Assembly (NCBI GenBank): GCA_045636925.1
Contig: JAZTYK010000001.1
Location: 1 to 64,000, forward strand
Length of the DNA: 64,000 nt
Source: JAZTYK01 sp045636925
Lineage (GTDB): Bacteria; Bacillota; Clostridia; Oscillospirales; Butyricicoccaceae
Direction: 5' to 3'
Shown here: in pieces, positions 1 through 7,725 of the stretch
How positions within the stretch are numbered: the stretch's first letter is position 1
How the letters are laid out: each line of letters opens with the position of its first letter
The notes under the pieces: model-generated
What the model was told of the DNA's origin: nothing
The model's database searches: none
The model's input: the letters and a program-made list of their open reading frames with translations, nothing else
Position numbers and translations under genes: made by a program

Positions 1-43
1 CTATATTATATTGGTATCCGCGGGGTTTGTCAACACTTTTCCC

Positions 44-72
44 TTGACATTTCTATCCGTTCCCGATATAAT
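44..72 (+). promoter_or_regulatory. Consensus sigma-A promoter for tRNA-Pro
   Basis: TTGACA (44-49) and TATAAT (67-72) are both perfect consensus hexamers separated by exactly 17 nt, and lie 13 nt before the tRNA. Such a perfect match fits a strongly expressed stable RNA. Confidence 0.9.
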
Positions 73-85
73 TAAAAGGCTTTAT

Positions 86-161
86 CCGGGTGTAGCGCAG
101 CTGGTAGCGCGCTTGGTTCGGGACCAAGAGGCCGTGGGTTCAAATCCCGTCACTCGGACCA
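86..161 (+). tRNA. tRNA-Pro (anticodon CGG)
   Basis: The sequence folds as a full cloverleaf. The 7-bp acceptor stem is CCGGGTG (86-92) with CACTCGG (151-157), the D stem is GCGC/GCGC, and the anticodon stem is CTTGG/CCAAG around the loop TTCGGGA. That loop places CGG at 119-121, which decodes CCG proline codons. The T arm carries GTTCAAAT, and the 3' CCA is encoded (159-161). It has its own consensus promoter and is followed within 6 nt by a terminator. Confidence 0.97.
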
Positions 162-166
162 AAAGC

Positions 167-215
167 AACGCCTGTTTTAGTGTAGCATATACTAAAACAG
201 GCGTTCTTTCTATTT
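167..215 (+). terminator. Terminator after tRNA-Pro
   Basis: A perfect 15-bp inverted repeat (167-181 with 191-205, starting AACGCCTG) is followed by a T-rich stretch. It ends the tRNA transcript just ahead of cysteine synthase. Confidence 0.85.
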
Positions 216-257
216 GGCATTTTACAGATGCCGGCACATGACTTCCGCAGAAAAAAG

Positions 258-1193
258 ATGACAACCTTGGTATACAATACTATTTTAGATACCATCGGCA
301 ACACCCCCATGTTCAAGCTGAATCGCATGGCGGATGCCGACAGCGCTGATGTTCTGGTAAAGTTTGAAGGCTTGAACGTCGGCGGGTCCATCAAAACACG
401 CACTGCTTACAACATGATTATGGAAGCCCGCAAGCAGGGACTTCTGACCCCCGATTCCATCATTGTAGAACCCACCAGCGGAAATCAAGGCGTCGGTCTG
501 GCACTGATTGGCGCCGTACTGGGTTATACCGTTCGCATCATTATGCCTGACTCTGTCAGTGAAGAGCGCAGAAAGCTGGTACAGCACTACGGCGCAGAAG
601 TCATTTTGGTGCATGATGCCGGCAACATCGGCGAATGCATCGAAGAATGCATCGGTCTGGCTATGAAACTGAAGGCCGAAAATCCCAACGTTTTTGTGCC
701 CCAGCAGTTTGAGAATGCTGCCAATGTTGCAGCGCACCGCAACGGCACCGCCGCAGAGATCCTCCGTCAGGTAGAGGGTCCCATTCACGGATTCTGTTCC
801 GGCGTCGGCACCGGCGGCACCATCACCGGTGTGGGCGAGGCACTGAGGGAGCACTACCCCGACATTACCATCTGGGCCATTGAGCCGGAAAATGCCGCTA
901 TTTTGGCCGGCGGAAACATCGGCAGCCACATCCAGATGGGCATTGGCGACGGACTGATCCCCGCTATTTTGAATCAGTCGATCTACGATGAAGTATGCAT
1001 CATCAGCGATGCCGAAGCCGTTCAGACCGCCAAAGACCTTGCCGCCAAAGAAGGTATTCTCTGCGGTATCAGCAGCGGAACCAATGTTGCCGCCGCCCTG
1101 AAGCTGGCAAAAAAGCTGGGCAAAGGCAAAACGGTGGTCACCATTCTTCCCGACACTGCCGAGCGCTATTTCTCCACTCCCCTGTTCGACTGA
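258..1193 (+). CDS. cysK: Cysteine synthase (O-acetylserine sulfhydrylase)
   Basis: PLP-dependent enzyme that makes cysteine from O-acetylserine and sulfide in the cytoplasm. The 311-aa protein matches the CysK/CysM fold-type II family. It opens with NTILDTIGNTP, has the PLP lysine in GGSIKTRTA (about residue 43), the substrate loop EPTSGNQG, and the phosphate-binding GTGGTITG. The upstream ATG at 228 would add ten residues that do not fit the family, so I prefer 258. Neither start has a strong ribosome binding site. No promoter is visible between the tRNA terminator and the gene, so expression may depend on readthrough from the tRNA promoter. Confidence 0.93.
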   Translation: MTTLVYNTILDTIGNTPMFKLNRMADADSADVLVKFEGLNVGGSIKTRTAYNMIMEARKQGLLTPDSIIVEPTSGNQGVGLALIGAVLGYTVRIIMPDSVSEERRKLVQHYGAEVILVHDAGNIGECIEECIGLAMKLKAENPNVFVPQQFENAANVAAHRNGTAAEILRQVEGPIHGFCSGVGTGGTITGVGEALREHYPDITIWAIEPENAAILAGGNIGSHIQMGIGDGLIPAILNQSIYDEVCIISDAEAVQTAKDLAAKEGILCGISSGTNVAAALKLAKKLGKGKTVVTILPDTAERYFSTPLFD

Positions 1194-1221
1194 TCCGGAA
1201 GTTTGACACACGTCAAAGCAC

Positions 1222-1258
1222 ACAGGCACCGAGCAATATGCCCGGTGCCTGTTTTTTT
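1222..1258 (+). terminator. Terminator after cysK
   Basis: The 10-bp stem ACAGGCACCG / CGGTGCCTGT is followed by seven or more T residues. Confidence 0.9.
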
Positions 1259-1306
1259 GTTATGCTATCAGCAGCCGCTGAAACAATACCCCTTGGCTTG
1301 TCTGCT

Positions 1307-2185
1307 TCAATAAGTTACCCGACGCACCATATCTGCATCCGCAAAGGTATATTCCGCCGTTTTCAGGGGGAAGGTGATCTCACTTTCATAATACCAGGGA
1401 TCGGCATCGTGCAGCGGATTGCGGATCACATGAAACTCCTGGGCCGGCATATAACCCTGGGCCAGCAGCCATGCCCGCTGGCCATCGGCATTTTCGCAAA
1501 CATCCACCACCATCACCACATGTCCCGGACTTCCGCCCTTGATGATCACATCCCCAATGGTCATGTCTGCCAGATCCACGGGCTTTGTTTCATAGGTGGC
1601 CATGGACAGCGTTCCGGCGTAATTGAAAACCTGCCGCAGGTACTTTACAAAAGTCTCATAAGAGTCATCGTATTTCGCATCCTTGTGCCATTTTGCCTCA
1701 TTTCCCTTTACCTTCACCCGATAGCCATCCCGCCATTTGGCATAGTCACAGAGAAATCCGTTGGTAAAATGAAATGCGATCTGCGCTTGCGCACCCCGGC
1801 TCCAATAGTATTCCGCATACATCCGCATAACGGAATCGGCGCACTGCTGCAGATCTGTATTCTCAATGGGCAAGGCAAACACCGCCGCATGAAAGGATTG
1901 GTAATTTTTCTTCCGTCCGTTGTGCAGCAGCACCGGCGCGCCGTCTTCTTTCAGCGGATAACTCCGCACAAAAGCGCCAAAGCTGCCCGCTTCCAGGGAT
2001 ATCCGCGCAAAGCCTTCCGGGGCAGAAAACCGGGTCTCCAGGCTTGTCCCCTGGGGATTCACGCCCGTCAGTGCCTCCGGCCGGAAGTCATCCTCTACCG
2101 CAGAAGGAAGTGCGCAGCCGGACAGCATCAACACACACAGTCCCATTACAATGATCCGCCGCACCATACCCAACTGCTTTTCCAT
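1307..2185 (-). CDS. DUF4846-family lipoprotein
   Basis: A 292-aa predicted lipoprotein. The signal peptide ends in the lipobox LSGC (LMLSGCALP), so the mature protein should be anchored outside the membrane. The rest resembles DUF4846 proteins: a FHAAVFALPIEN segment, a middle YAEYYW region, and a C-terminal GDVIIKGGSPGHVVMVVD stretch that looks like an NlpC/P60- or CHAP-type core with a GHVVMVVD strand. Catalytic residues are not certain. The start at 2185 is chosen because GGAGG lies 8-10 nt upstream and the signal peptide then sits at the N terminus; the longer open frame adds 45 unlikely residues. Its biochemical function is unknown. Confidence 0.8.
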   Translation of the reverse strand: MEKQLGMVRRIIVMGLCVLMLSGCALPSAVEDDFRPEALTGVNPQGTSLETRFSAPEGFARISLEAGSFGAFVRSYPLKEDGAPVLLHNGRKKNYQSFHAAVFALPIENTDLQQCADSVMRMYAEYYWSRGAQAQIAFHFTNGFLCDYAKWRDGYRVKVKGNEAKWHKDAKYDDSYETFVKYLRQVFNYAGTLSMATYETKPVDLADMTIGDVIIKGGSPGHVVMVVDVCENADGQRAWLLAQGYMPAQEFHVIRNPLHDADPWYYESEITFPLKTAEYTFADADMVRRVTY

Positions 2186-2332
2186 ACGCTCCGCCTCCTG
2201 CCGTTTTGGACGCACCGTTTCTGTTATGCCATATATTTTTATGATAGCACACCCATGCCAGAAGCGCAACTGCAGGTGGCTCCTTGCACCGTCTATGTAC
2301 CGGCGGAGGAACCCCTCCACCGATTGCTTTTG

Positions 2333-2743
2333 TCAGTCCCCGCACCCAAACAGGCTGCGGACAAAGCACGCCGAAGCCGTTAACATCAGCGCAAAAGAAA
2401 GCACCAGCAATCCTGTCAGCAAGGCCCCCAGCACACTGGCAGCCGCAATATCCACCACCAGCAGGATCACCGCAAACAGAACTGTCCCCAGAATGCCCGT
2501 CAGCAAGGCTCGCAGTACCGGGCAAAGGCAGTCACAGCCCCCGCTGTCCCGCTCCGGGGCAGCCGCCAGCACCAACAGACCCAAATAAGCCACGGCAATC
2601 CCCAGTAGTGCCCACAACAAAGGCGTACCGATGGCGATCATGCCGGTGATCTGCAAAAAAGCGGCCAGAATCCCAAGGATCAGGCTGACAATGCCCGCTG
2701 CCAAAATGCAGGGGCATCTGCAGGTGTTGTTACATGCGTTCAT
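2333..2743 (-). CDS. Small Cys-rich polytopic membrane protein, unknown
   Basis: A 136-aa protein that I do not recognise. It begins with a cysteine-rich head (MNACNNTCRCPC). This is followed by about four hydrophobic segments (roughly residues 14-35, 38-60, 75-98 and 102-125), with a CDCLC cluster in the loop between the second and third. The Cys clusters could bind metal or form disulfides, but that is a guess. It lies upstream of the DUF4846 lipoprotein on the same strand, about 150 nt away, and the two could be cotranscribed. Codon use resembles the neighbours, which supports it as a real gene. Confidence 0.7.
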   Translation of the reverse strand: MNACNNTCRCPCILAAGIVSLILGILAAFLQITGMIAIGTPLLWALLGIAVAYLGLLVLAAAPERDSGGCDCLCPVLRALLTGILGTVLFAVILLVVDIAAASVLGALLTGLLVLSFALMLTASACFVRSLFGCGD

Positions 2744-2796
2744 AGATTTTCACCTCCCACAACAGCTTATGCGCCATCTGCATCCAGTGTGCTGAC

Positions 2797-2826
2797 TTGA
2801 CACCCGCCTTTGCGTTGGGATATACT
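2797..2826 (+). promoter_or_regulatory. Promoter for the 2863 lipoprotein gene
   Basis: TTGACA (2797-2802), an 18-nt spacer, then TATACT (2821-2826), 37 nt before the start codon. Confidence 0.8.
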
Positions 2827-2862
2827 GAGTTCATAAAATCACACAAAAATCGAGGATCTGCT

Positions 2863-3816
2863 ATGAAACGCCTGTTTGCTCTCTGCCTGCTCCTGAATCT
2901 TTGTCTTTTCCTGTGCGCCTGCGGTGAAAATGAAAAACCCAATTACGGCAAATACGCCGATCTGATCGGCAAGCTGGAAGCCGGGGATTACGCAGGTGCC
3001 CACGACGCCATCGATGCCCTAAACCCCAATCTGTCCGGCACGGGCAACAATACCGGCACCGGTAACTCCGGCAATGGCAGCAATGGCAATAACGATCAGG
3101 CTTCTGCTTTGCTGGATGCACTTTACGGAGCCTGGGAAGCACTTAACATGGATCAATCGTTGGATCAGATAAGCTTTACGCGTGATGGCAATTGCGACCT
3201 GCAAGGCACCTCCGCCACCTGGACGGTAAAAAGCGCCTCCGATACCAGGCTGGTCCTGGAGCTTTCCAACGGCATGACCGCAACCCTCCGGATGGAAGAA
3301 AAAGCTGCCCAACTGGCGCTCTCCTCCGGCTCCGGAAGCGGCTCGGTTGCTTACATCAGACCCGATCATTTTGAGATCATCACCCTGACGCCGGAAAACT
3401 GGGATACCTATTTTACCCTTTCTGACCAAGTGCATTTCAACAAAAACGCCCTTGGCGAATACAGCACCCACTATTATCGGTTTGAATACAATTTGAAAGA
3501 GCCTTACCGCAGCCGTCTGGCAGAATCCCGTTACAGCGCGCTTTCCAAGGTAAAGGACCAGATCGCCTATGAGGTCAGCTACACCGTAGTGGAACAGCCT
3601 GTGATCTGGGACAAAGCAGCCTGGACATACACCCCCAACGGCCCCGCTTCCGGCGGCAGAGCCGGCAGCAAGGTGGAAAAATACATGGTCAGCGGAAATT
3701 CCGACTATGCCTTTGTTTTCAACACAAATTACAGCAACTGGGATCCTGTTTTGGATGTTGCCACCAATGTTCACATGACACGGGTGCAGGGCAAGCTGTA
3801 CCTCTACAAAGAATAA
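2863..3816 (+). CDS. Lipoprotein with NWxxY...RxQGxL domain
   Basis: A 317-aa predicted surface lipoprotein. Signal peptide MKRLFALCLLLNLCLFLCAC ends in a lipobox (LCAC). It is followed by a short helical segment, a Gly/Asn/Ser/Thr-rich linker (about residues 57-75), and two beta-rich parts. The last part, from ITLTPENWDTYF to TRVQGKLYLYKE, resembles the repeated domain of the lipoprotein at 44835-45992 (ELTLDNWQDYLEI to NRIQGTLCI), so the two belong to one family. The start is set by GAGG seven nt upstream of 2863. Ligand and role are unknown. Confidence 0.82.
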   Translation: MKRLFALCLLLNLCLFLCACGENEKPNYGKYADLIGKLEAGDYAGAHDAIDALNPNLSGTGNNTGTGNSGNGSNGNNDQASALLDALYGAWEALNMDQSLDQISFTRDGNCDLQGTSATWTVKSASDTRLVLELSNGMTATLRMEEKAAQLALSSGSGSGSVAYIRPDHFEIITLTPENWDTYFTLSDQVHFNKNALGEYSTHYYRFEYNLKEPYRSRLAESRYSALSKVKDQIAYEVSYTVVEQPVIWDKAAWTYTPNGPASGGRAGSKVEKYMVSGNSDYAFVFNTNYSNWDPVLDVATNVHMTRVQGKLYLYKE

Positions 3817-3846
3817 GTATCTTTTTCCCAAACCGACGCTACCCCA

Positions 3847-3874
3847 TTGCATTTTCCGAAAAATCGGGTATAAT
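3847..3874 (+). promoter_or_regulatory. Promoter for lar-like gene
   Basis: TTGCAT (3847-3852), 16-nt spacer, perfect TATAAT (3869-3874), 36 nt before the start codon. Confidence 0.75.
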
Positions 3875-3909
3875 CTTACCAGTAGAACAATTTCGATTGG
3901 AGAATCATC

Positions 3910-4146
3910 ATGGATCTGAAAGATAAGCTGTTTGAACGCTTTGACCTGGCCGATTGCCCTTACTGCCGCGGCGCCGGTATGCTGGAAGAGGAAAGTGGCT
4001 GGTGCATGTATGTCACCTGCCTGGATTGCGGCACGCATACTGCCGAGTTCCCCTTCAAGAACGAAGAAGAGCGCGTCACCGCCGCAGAGCAGGCTGTTCG
4101 CGTATGGAACATGGGCAAGGTCATTTCCGCCGGTGTTGGCGAATAA
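3910..4146 (+). CDS. Lar-like zinc-ribbon protein
   Basis: A 78-aa protein with two Cys pairs, CPYC (16-19) and CLDC (37-40), followed by a helix ending AVRVWN. This is the pattern of the Lar restriction-alleviation family: zinc ribbon, then A..AWN. Founding members from Rac prophage modulate type I restriction, but most chromosomal copies have no tested function and are often phage-related. No phage genes are nearby and it has its own promoter and terminator, so here it is a stand-alone small zinc protein. Family membership is inferred from the motif pattern. Confidence 0.75.
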   Translation: MDLKDKLFERFDLADCPYCRGAGMLEEESGWCMYVTCLDCGTHTAEFPFKNEEERVTAAEQAVRVWNMGKVISAGVGE

Positions 4147-4158
4147 ACACAGCATTTC

Positions 4159-4194
4159 AAAAAGACAGCAGGGCTTCCCTGCTGTCTTTTTCTC
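4159..4194 (+). terminator. Terminator after lar-like gene
   Basis: AGACAGCAGGG / CCTGCTGTCT hairpin with a TTC-type loop, flanked by A and T runs. Confidence 0.9.
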
Positions 4195-4206
4195 TTGCTT
4201 CCCGTA

Positions 4207-4236
4207 TAGACAATCCGCCGCCCCTTGTGCTAAAAT
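4207..4236 (+). promoter_or_regulatory. Promoter for the ATPase-barnase-barstar genes
   Basis: TAGACA (4207-4212), 18-nt spacer, TAAAAT (4231-4236), 30 nt before the ATPase start. Confidence 0.55.
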
Positions 4237-4265
4237 ATGTATATTAACCCAACGGAGGTTTTACC

Positions 4266-5786
4266 ATGTATCTCAAAGATTCTCATAAAATCTGGCTGGC
4301 CACCGGCAGCGCCCCCATCTATATGGAGCCCGGCATGCTGAACCGCCATGGCCTGATTGCCGGCGCCACCGGAACCGGCAAAACGGTCACGCTGAAAGTC
4401 ATCGCAGAATCCTTCAGCGATATGGGCGTGCCGGTATTTCTTGCCGACATCAAGGGTGACCTGAGCGGCATGTGCCTGCCCGGCAAGGAAAACAAGCATA
4501 TCCGCCGCAGCATCGACAACATGGGGCTGGATGCCTACGGCTATGGCTACAACAGCTATCCCGTCACCTTCTGGGACGTCTACGGCAAACAGGGTCTGCC
4601 CGTGCGCACCACCATTTCTGAAATGGGTCCTGACCTTTTAAGCCGTCTGCTAGGTCTGAACGATACCCAAAGCGGCATCCTCAGCATCGTCTTCCGCATC
4701 GCCGACGATCAGGGTCTGCTTCTGCTGGATCTGAAGGATCTGCGCAGCATGATCCAGTATGTGGGCGACAATGCCGCTGAATATAAGCTGACCTACGGCA
4801 ACATCTCCGCCCAGTCTGTTGGCGCCATCCAGCGGGCACTGCTGCGGTTGGAGGACGAAGGCGGCGACATCTTCTTCGGTGAGCCCGCACTGGAGCTGGC
4901 CGACTGGATGGAATGGGATGAAAACGGCCGCGGCATGATGAACATTCTGGAATGTCAGGAACTGTTCCAGCATCCCCTGCTGTATGGCACCTTCCTGCTT
5001 TGGATGCTCTCCGAGCTGTACGAAATGCTGCCCGAAGCCGGCGATCTGGACAAACCCAAGCTGGCCTTCTTTTTTGACGAAGCCCATCTGCTTTTCAAGG
5101 ATGCCCCTAAGGCACTGATTGAAAAGGTAGAGCAAGTGGTGCGTCTCATCCGCTCCAAGGGTGTCAGCGTTTGGTTCATTACCCAGAACCCCTCTGACCT
5201 GCCCGACAGTGTGCTGGGTCAGATCGGCAATCGGGTCCAGCACGCACTGCGCGCTTATACCCCCAACGATCAAAAGGCGCTGCGCGCTGCCGCCCGTTCC
5301 TTCCGCGTCAACAAGGCCTTTGATACCGAAGAAGTCCTGCAGGCGCTGGGCGTTGGCGAAGCACTGGTCTCTGTGCTGGACGAAGACGGCATCCCCACCA
5401 TCGTGGACCGCGCCAACATTCTGCCGCCCCGCAGCTCTATGAATGCTGTTTCCCCCGCCGAGCTTTCTGCCGTGACTTCTGCCGGCCTGCTGAAGAATAA
5501 ATACGGCGTGACCGAAGACAGTTTCTCCGCCTATGAAGAACTGCAGGAGATTCGCGAAGAGCAGCAGCGCGTTGCCGAAGCTGAAGCCCGCCGTGAAGCA
5601 GCTGCCCAGCAGCGTGCCGCCGCCAGAAAGACTACCACGACCCGCAAAACCACCACGCGCAAGACCACTTCTTCCCGCAAGAAACAGACGGCCTTGGAAA
5701 AAGCCGTAAACTCTGCCGCCAATACCATCGGCCGCGAGATCGGCAAAAAAGTGGTGCGCGGCATTTTCGGCACCTTCCTGCGCTAA
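4266..5786 (+). CDS. HerA-like ATPase (DUF853/YjgR family)
   Basis: A 506-aa cytoplasmic P-loop ATPase of the HerA/FtsK superfamily. Walker A is GATGTGKT at residues 33-40 and Walker B is FFFDEAHLLF near 264-273. The segment WFITQNPSDLP near 300 carries the sensor/arginine-finger region typical of DUF853. The C terminus ends in an unusual Lys/Arg/Thr-rich tail (about 450-480, repeated TTTRK) that could bind nucleic acid. The family is close to DNA-translocating HerA, but the cellular role of DUF853 proteins is not established. GGAGGT lies just before the start. The barnase-like gene begins 12 nt after its stop, so the two are likely cotranscribed. Confidence 0.9.
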   Translation: MYLKDSHKIWLATGSAPIYMEPGMLNRHGLIAGATGTGKTVTLKVIAESFSDMGVPVFLADIKGDLSGMCLPGKENKHIRRSIDNMGLDAYGYGYNSYPVTFWDVYGKQGLPVRTTISEMGPDLLSRLLGLNDTQSGILSIVFRIADDQGLLLLDLKDLRSMIQYVGDNAAEYKLTYGNISAQSVGAIQRALLRLEDEGGDIFFGEPALELADWMEWDENGRGMMNILECQELFQHPLLYGTFLLWMLSELYEMLPEAGDLDKPKLAFFFDEAHLLFKDAPKALIEKVEQVVRLIRSKGVSVWFITQNPSDLPDSVLGQIGNRVQHALRAYTPNDQKALRAAARSFRVNKAFDTEEVLQALGVGEALVSVLDEDGIPTIVDRANILPPRSSMNAVSPAELSAVTSAGLLKNKYGVTEDSFSAYEELQEIREEQQRVAEAEARREAAAQQRAAARKTTTTRKTTTRKTTSSRKKQTALEKAVNSAANTIGREIGKKVVRGIFGTFLR

Positions 5787-5798
5787 GGGAGGATCCTT

Positions 5799-6317
5799 AT
5801 GAAACTGAATAAAAAGAAACTTCTTTCCCTGGCCCTTGCACTGCTGCTTGTGGTGGCAGTGGCAGTGGTCAGTGGTGACAGTATTACCGATTCTCTTTTG
5901 GATTTTGTCGGCCTGGGCGGATACGAAGACGAAGGTCTTCCCTCCGGCGGCCAAATGCCTCCCCTGGATGAGGATGGGTTCTACTACAGCAAAGGAGCCG
6001 TGTCCCGCTATTTGCATGAATACGGCAAGCTGCCTTCCAACTTCATCACCAAGACCGAAGCACGCAAATTAGGCTGGGACAGCGGCAGTGTTGAAAAATA
6101 CAAGCCCGGTTATGCCATCGGCGGTGATGTCTTCAGCAACCGTGAAGGGTTGCTTCCAAAAGCCGACGGACGCATCTATTATGAATGCGATATTGATACC
6201 GACGGCGGCAAGCCCCGTGGTGCCAAACGCATTGTCTTTTCCAATGACGGTCTGATTTATTACACAGACGATCATTATGAAACCTTCACGCAGCTGTACG
6301 GAGGTGATTCCCAATGA
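5799..6317 (+). CDS. Secreted or anchored barnase-family ribonuclease
   Basis: A 172-aa guanyl-type ribonuclease. An N-terminal hydrophobic segment (8-25) after basic residues should export or anchor it. An acidic linker follows, then a barnase domain from about residue 62. The signature LPSNFITKTEARKLGW and GGDVFSNREGLLP align with barnase. The catalytic trio is present: Glu129 (YYECDI), Arg144 (AKRIVF) and His159 (DDHYETF). It should cut single-stranded RNA after guanine. Its last 4 nt overlap the start of the barstar-like inhibitor. It may be a contact/export toxin or a nutrient RNase. Confidence 0.93.
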   Translation: MKLNKKKLLSLALALLLVVAVAVVSGDSITDSLLDFVGLGGYEDEGLPSGGQMPPLDEDGFYYSKGAVSRYLHEYGKLPSNFITKTEARKLGWDSGSVEKYKPGYAIGGDVFSNREGLLPKADGRIYYECDIDTDGGKPRGAKRIVFSNDGLIYYTDDHYETFTQLYGGDSQ

Positions 6318-6601
6318 TGATGGCACAGCTTCATTTACAGGACATTTCGGGCAAGGAAGAACTGCATGACCGATTGACCCAGATTTTAGATCTGCCCGAA
6401 TACTACGGCCGCAACCTGGACGCCCTGTATGATGTCCTCACCGACCGCGGCGAACAGACAATTTTGTGGGTCTACCCCGATGAAGATGCCGATGCCCGAT
6501 TGGGCGGCTATCTTTCCGCTCTGCTGGACACCCTGCGGGATGCCGCGGCAGAAAACCCCGCTGTAAGCGTCTGCATCATGGAGCAGGCAGAAAACGCTTA
6601 A
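6314..6601 (+). CDS. Barstar-family ribonuclease inhibitor
   Basis: A 95-aa cytoplasmic inhibitor expected to plug the barnase active site and protect the producer. The motif LPEYYGRNLDALYDVL matches the barstar binding helix, which uses Tyr and Asp residues to contact the RNase. Three consecutive ATG codons (6314, 6317, 6320) follow GGAGGTGATT. I take the first, which overlaps the barnase gene by 4 nt. The arrangement couples inhibitor translation to the enzyme. Confidence 0.92.
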   Translation: MMMAQLHLQDISGKEELHDRLTQILDLPEYYGRNLDALYDVLTDRGEQTILWVYPDEDADARLGGYLSALLDTLRDAAAENPAVSVCIMEQAENA

Positions 6602-6613
6602 AACACCGGAAAT

Positions 6614-6650
6614 AAAAAACAGCACTCCCATCGGAGTGCTGTTTTTTCTT
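6614..6650. terminator. Bidirectional terminator between barstar and DUF917 genes
   Basis: The 15-bp stem AAAAAACAGCACTCC / GGAGTGCTGTTTTTT serves the two convergent genes. Confidence 0.92.
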
Positions 6651-6660
6651 TTCTCTTTTG

Positions 6661-7725
6661 TTATGCTTCCCAGATAGCCTTGCCCATCGCCTTTTCACAA
6701 GGTTCAAACAGTTCCCGCAGGAACATGCCGCGACCCAGACAAAGCTTTTCTTTGGGCACGCATACCACCGCAACATTCTGCCCTGCATGAATCTGGGCAG
6801 AACACACCGGCACCCGTGCATCCAGATCGATGAGTGTCACCAGATCGGGGAAGGTACCCAACCGGCAGCCGTCCCGCTCGGCGGTCATATATTCGTTCAT
6901 AAAGTCTACCAGCAACTTGCCTTCTGCCGTATCCACCGTTACCAGACCCACATCGAAGCCGCCGCTGATCTTCAGTTCCACGTTTTCCACCGTACCTCGA
7001 CCCAGCACACGGCAATCCAGTTTCTGTGCCAATGCCTCCAGCAGTGCATCAGCAGAATGCATATGCGCCTGCCACAGTTTCCCCACTTCCATCGCTTGCG
7101 AAATGCAGCCTACTGCGGCATTCTCACGGAAATAAGTGACCGATGCCGGATTGCGCAGCACCGTCACATAGCCGCCTGCCAGTGTTGCGGCATTGCGCAC
7201 GGCAGCAGAGGTCTGCTCCACCGTACCTTCTACCGAAAGAAGGATCTCTCCCTTGCCCTTTCCTCCGGCAGCCGTTTGAATGGATCGATATCCCGGCAAC
7301 GCATGAAGCCCCATAGCACCCATCACACCGGTGGGATGGGCACGGCCGTTGCAGGCAGCGTCCACCATGGGTTTTCCGGTCATAGCAGCCACCATCCAGC
7401 CGTTGGTAATGCTGTGGCCACCGTTTTCATTGGTAACAAAAGCTGCCACAGGCTTGTCACAGGCCGCCAAAAAGCGGTCGTAAACATCTTGGTAATGCTT
7501 GCTCTGCACACAGGAGTCGGGAGATGCGGGAGAACCCACCAGAGATGCTGTTACCAGCACGTCATCCTCCGCCAAATCCTCCAGGGGAACAAAGCGCACC
7601 GGACCGATCTTCAGCACCAAGTCCAGAATCTCTCGGCCACCCTCCGGCAAACCGCCGCCGCCACCACCTAAAAACCAGCCGCCCAACAGCATCTGTTCGC
7701 CGTTTTCTCTTGTCAGTTCAAACAT
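6661..7725 (-). CDS. DUF917-family protein
   Basis: A 354-aa protein of the DUF917 family, part of which is now described as S-methyl-thiohydantoin desulfurase-like. Members often sit beside hydantoinase/oxoprolinase genes. It has the Gly-rich N-terminal block FLGGGGGGLPEGG, then TNENGGHSITNGW and DAACNGRAHPTG, which are typical conserved blocks. GGAGGAATT precedes the start at 7725; a longer open frame would begin inside the aroM gene. It overlaps the aroM stop by 8 nt and so forms a coupled pair with it. Substrate is not known. Confidence 0.85.
   Translation of the reverse strand: MFELTRENGEQMLLGGWFLGGGGGGLPEGGREILDLVLKIGPVRFVPLEDLAEDDVLVTASLVGSPASPDSCVQSKHYQDVYDRFLAACDKPVAAFVTNENGGHSITNGWMVAAMTGKPMVDAACNGRAHPTGVMGAMGLHALPGYRSIQTAAGGKGKGEILLSVEGTVEQTSAAVRNAATLAGGYVTVLRNPASVTYFRENAAVGCISQAMEVGKLWQAHMHSADALLEALAQKLDCRVLGRGTVENVELKISGGFDVGLVTVDTAEGKLLVDFMNEYMTAERDGCRLGTFPDLVTLIDLDARVPVCSAQIHAGQNVAVVCVPKEKLCLGRGMFLRELFEPCEKAMGKAIWEA

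Noticed and set aside
9..35. T-box-like end (TTGGTATCCGCGGGG) at the window edge
   Set aside because: It differs from the conserved GGNACCGCG core, no terminator follows, and the next feature is a tRNA promoter.
285..1229. Long open frame antisense to cysK
   Set aside because: It lies fully opposite a clear gene and its translation (Gly/Ala/Asp-rich, no motifs) is a typical shadow of biased codon use.
4650..6017. 455-codon open frame antisense to the HerA-like ATPase
   Set aside because: Shadow of a strongly biased gene, no ribosome binding site, and the forward-strand protein has clear Walker motifs.
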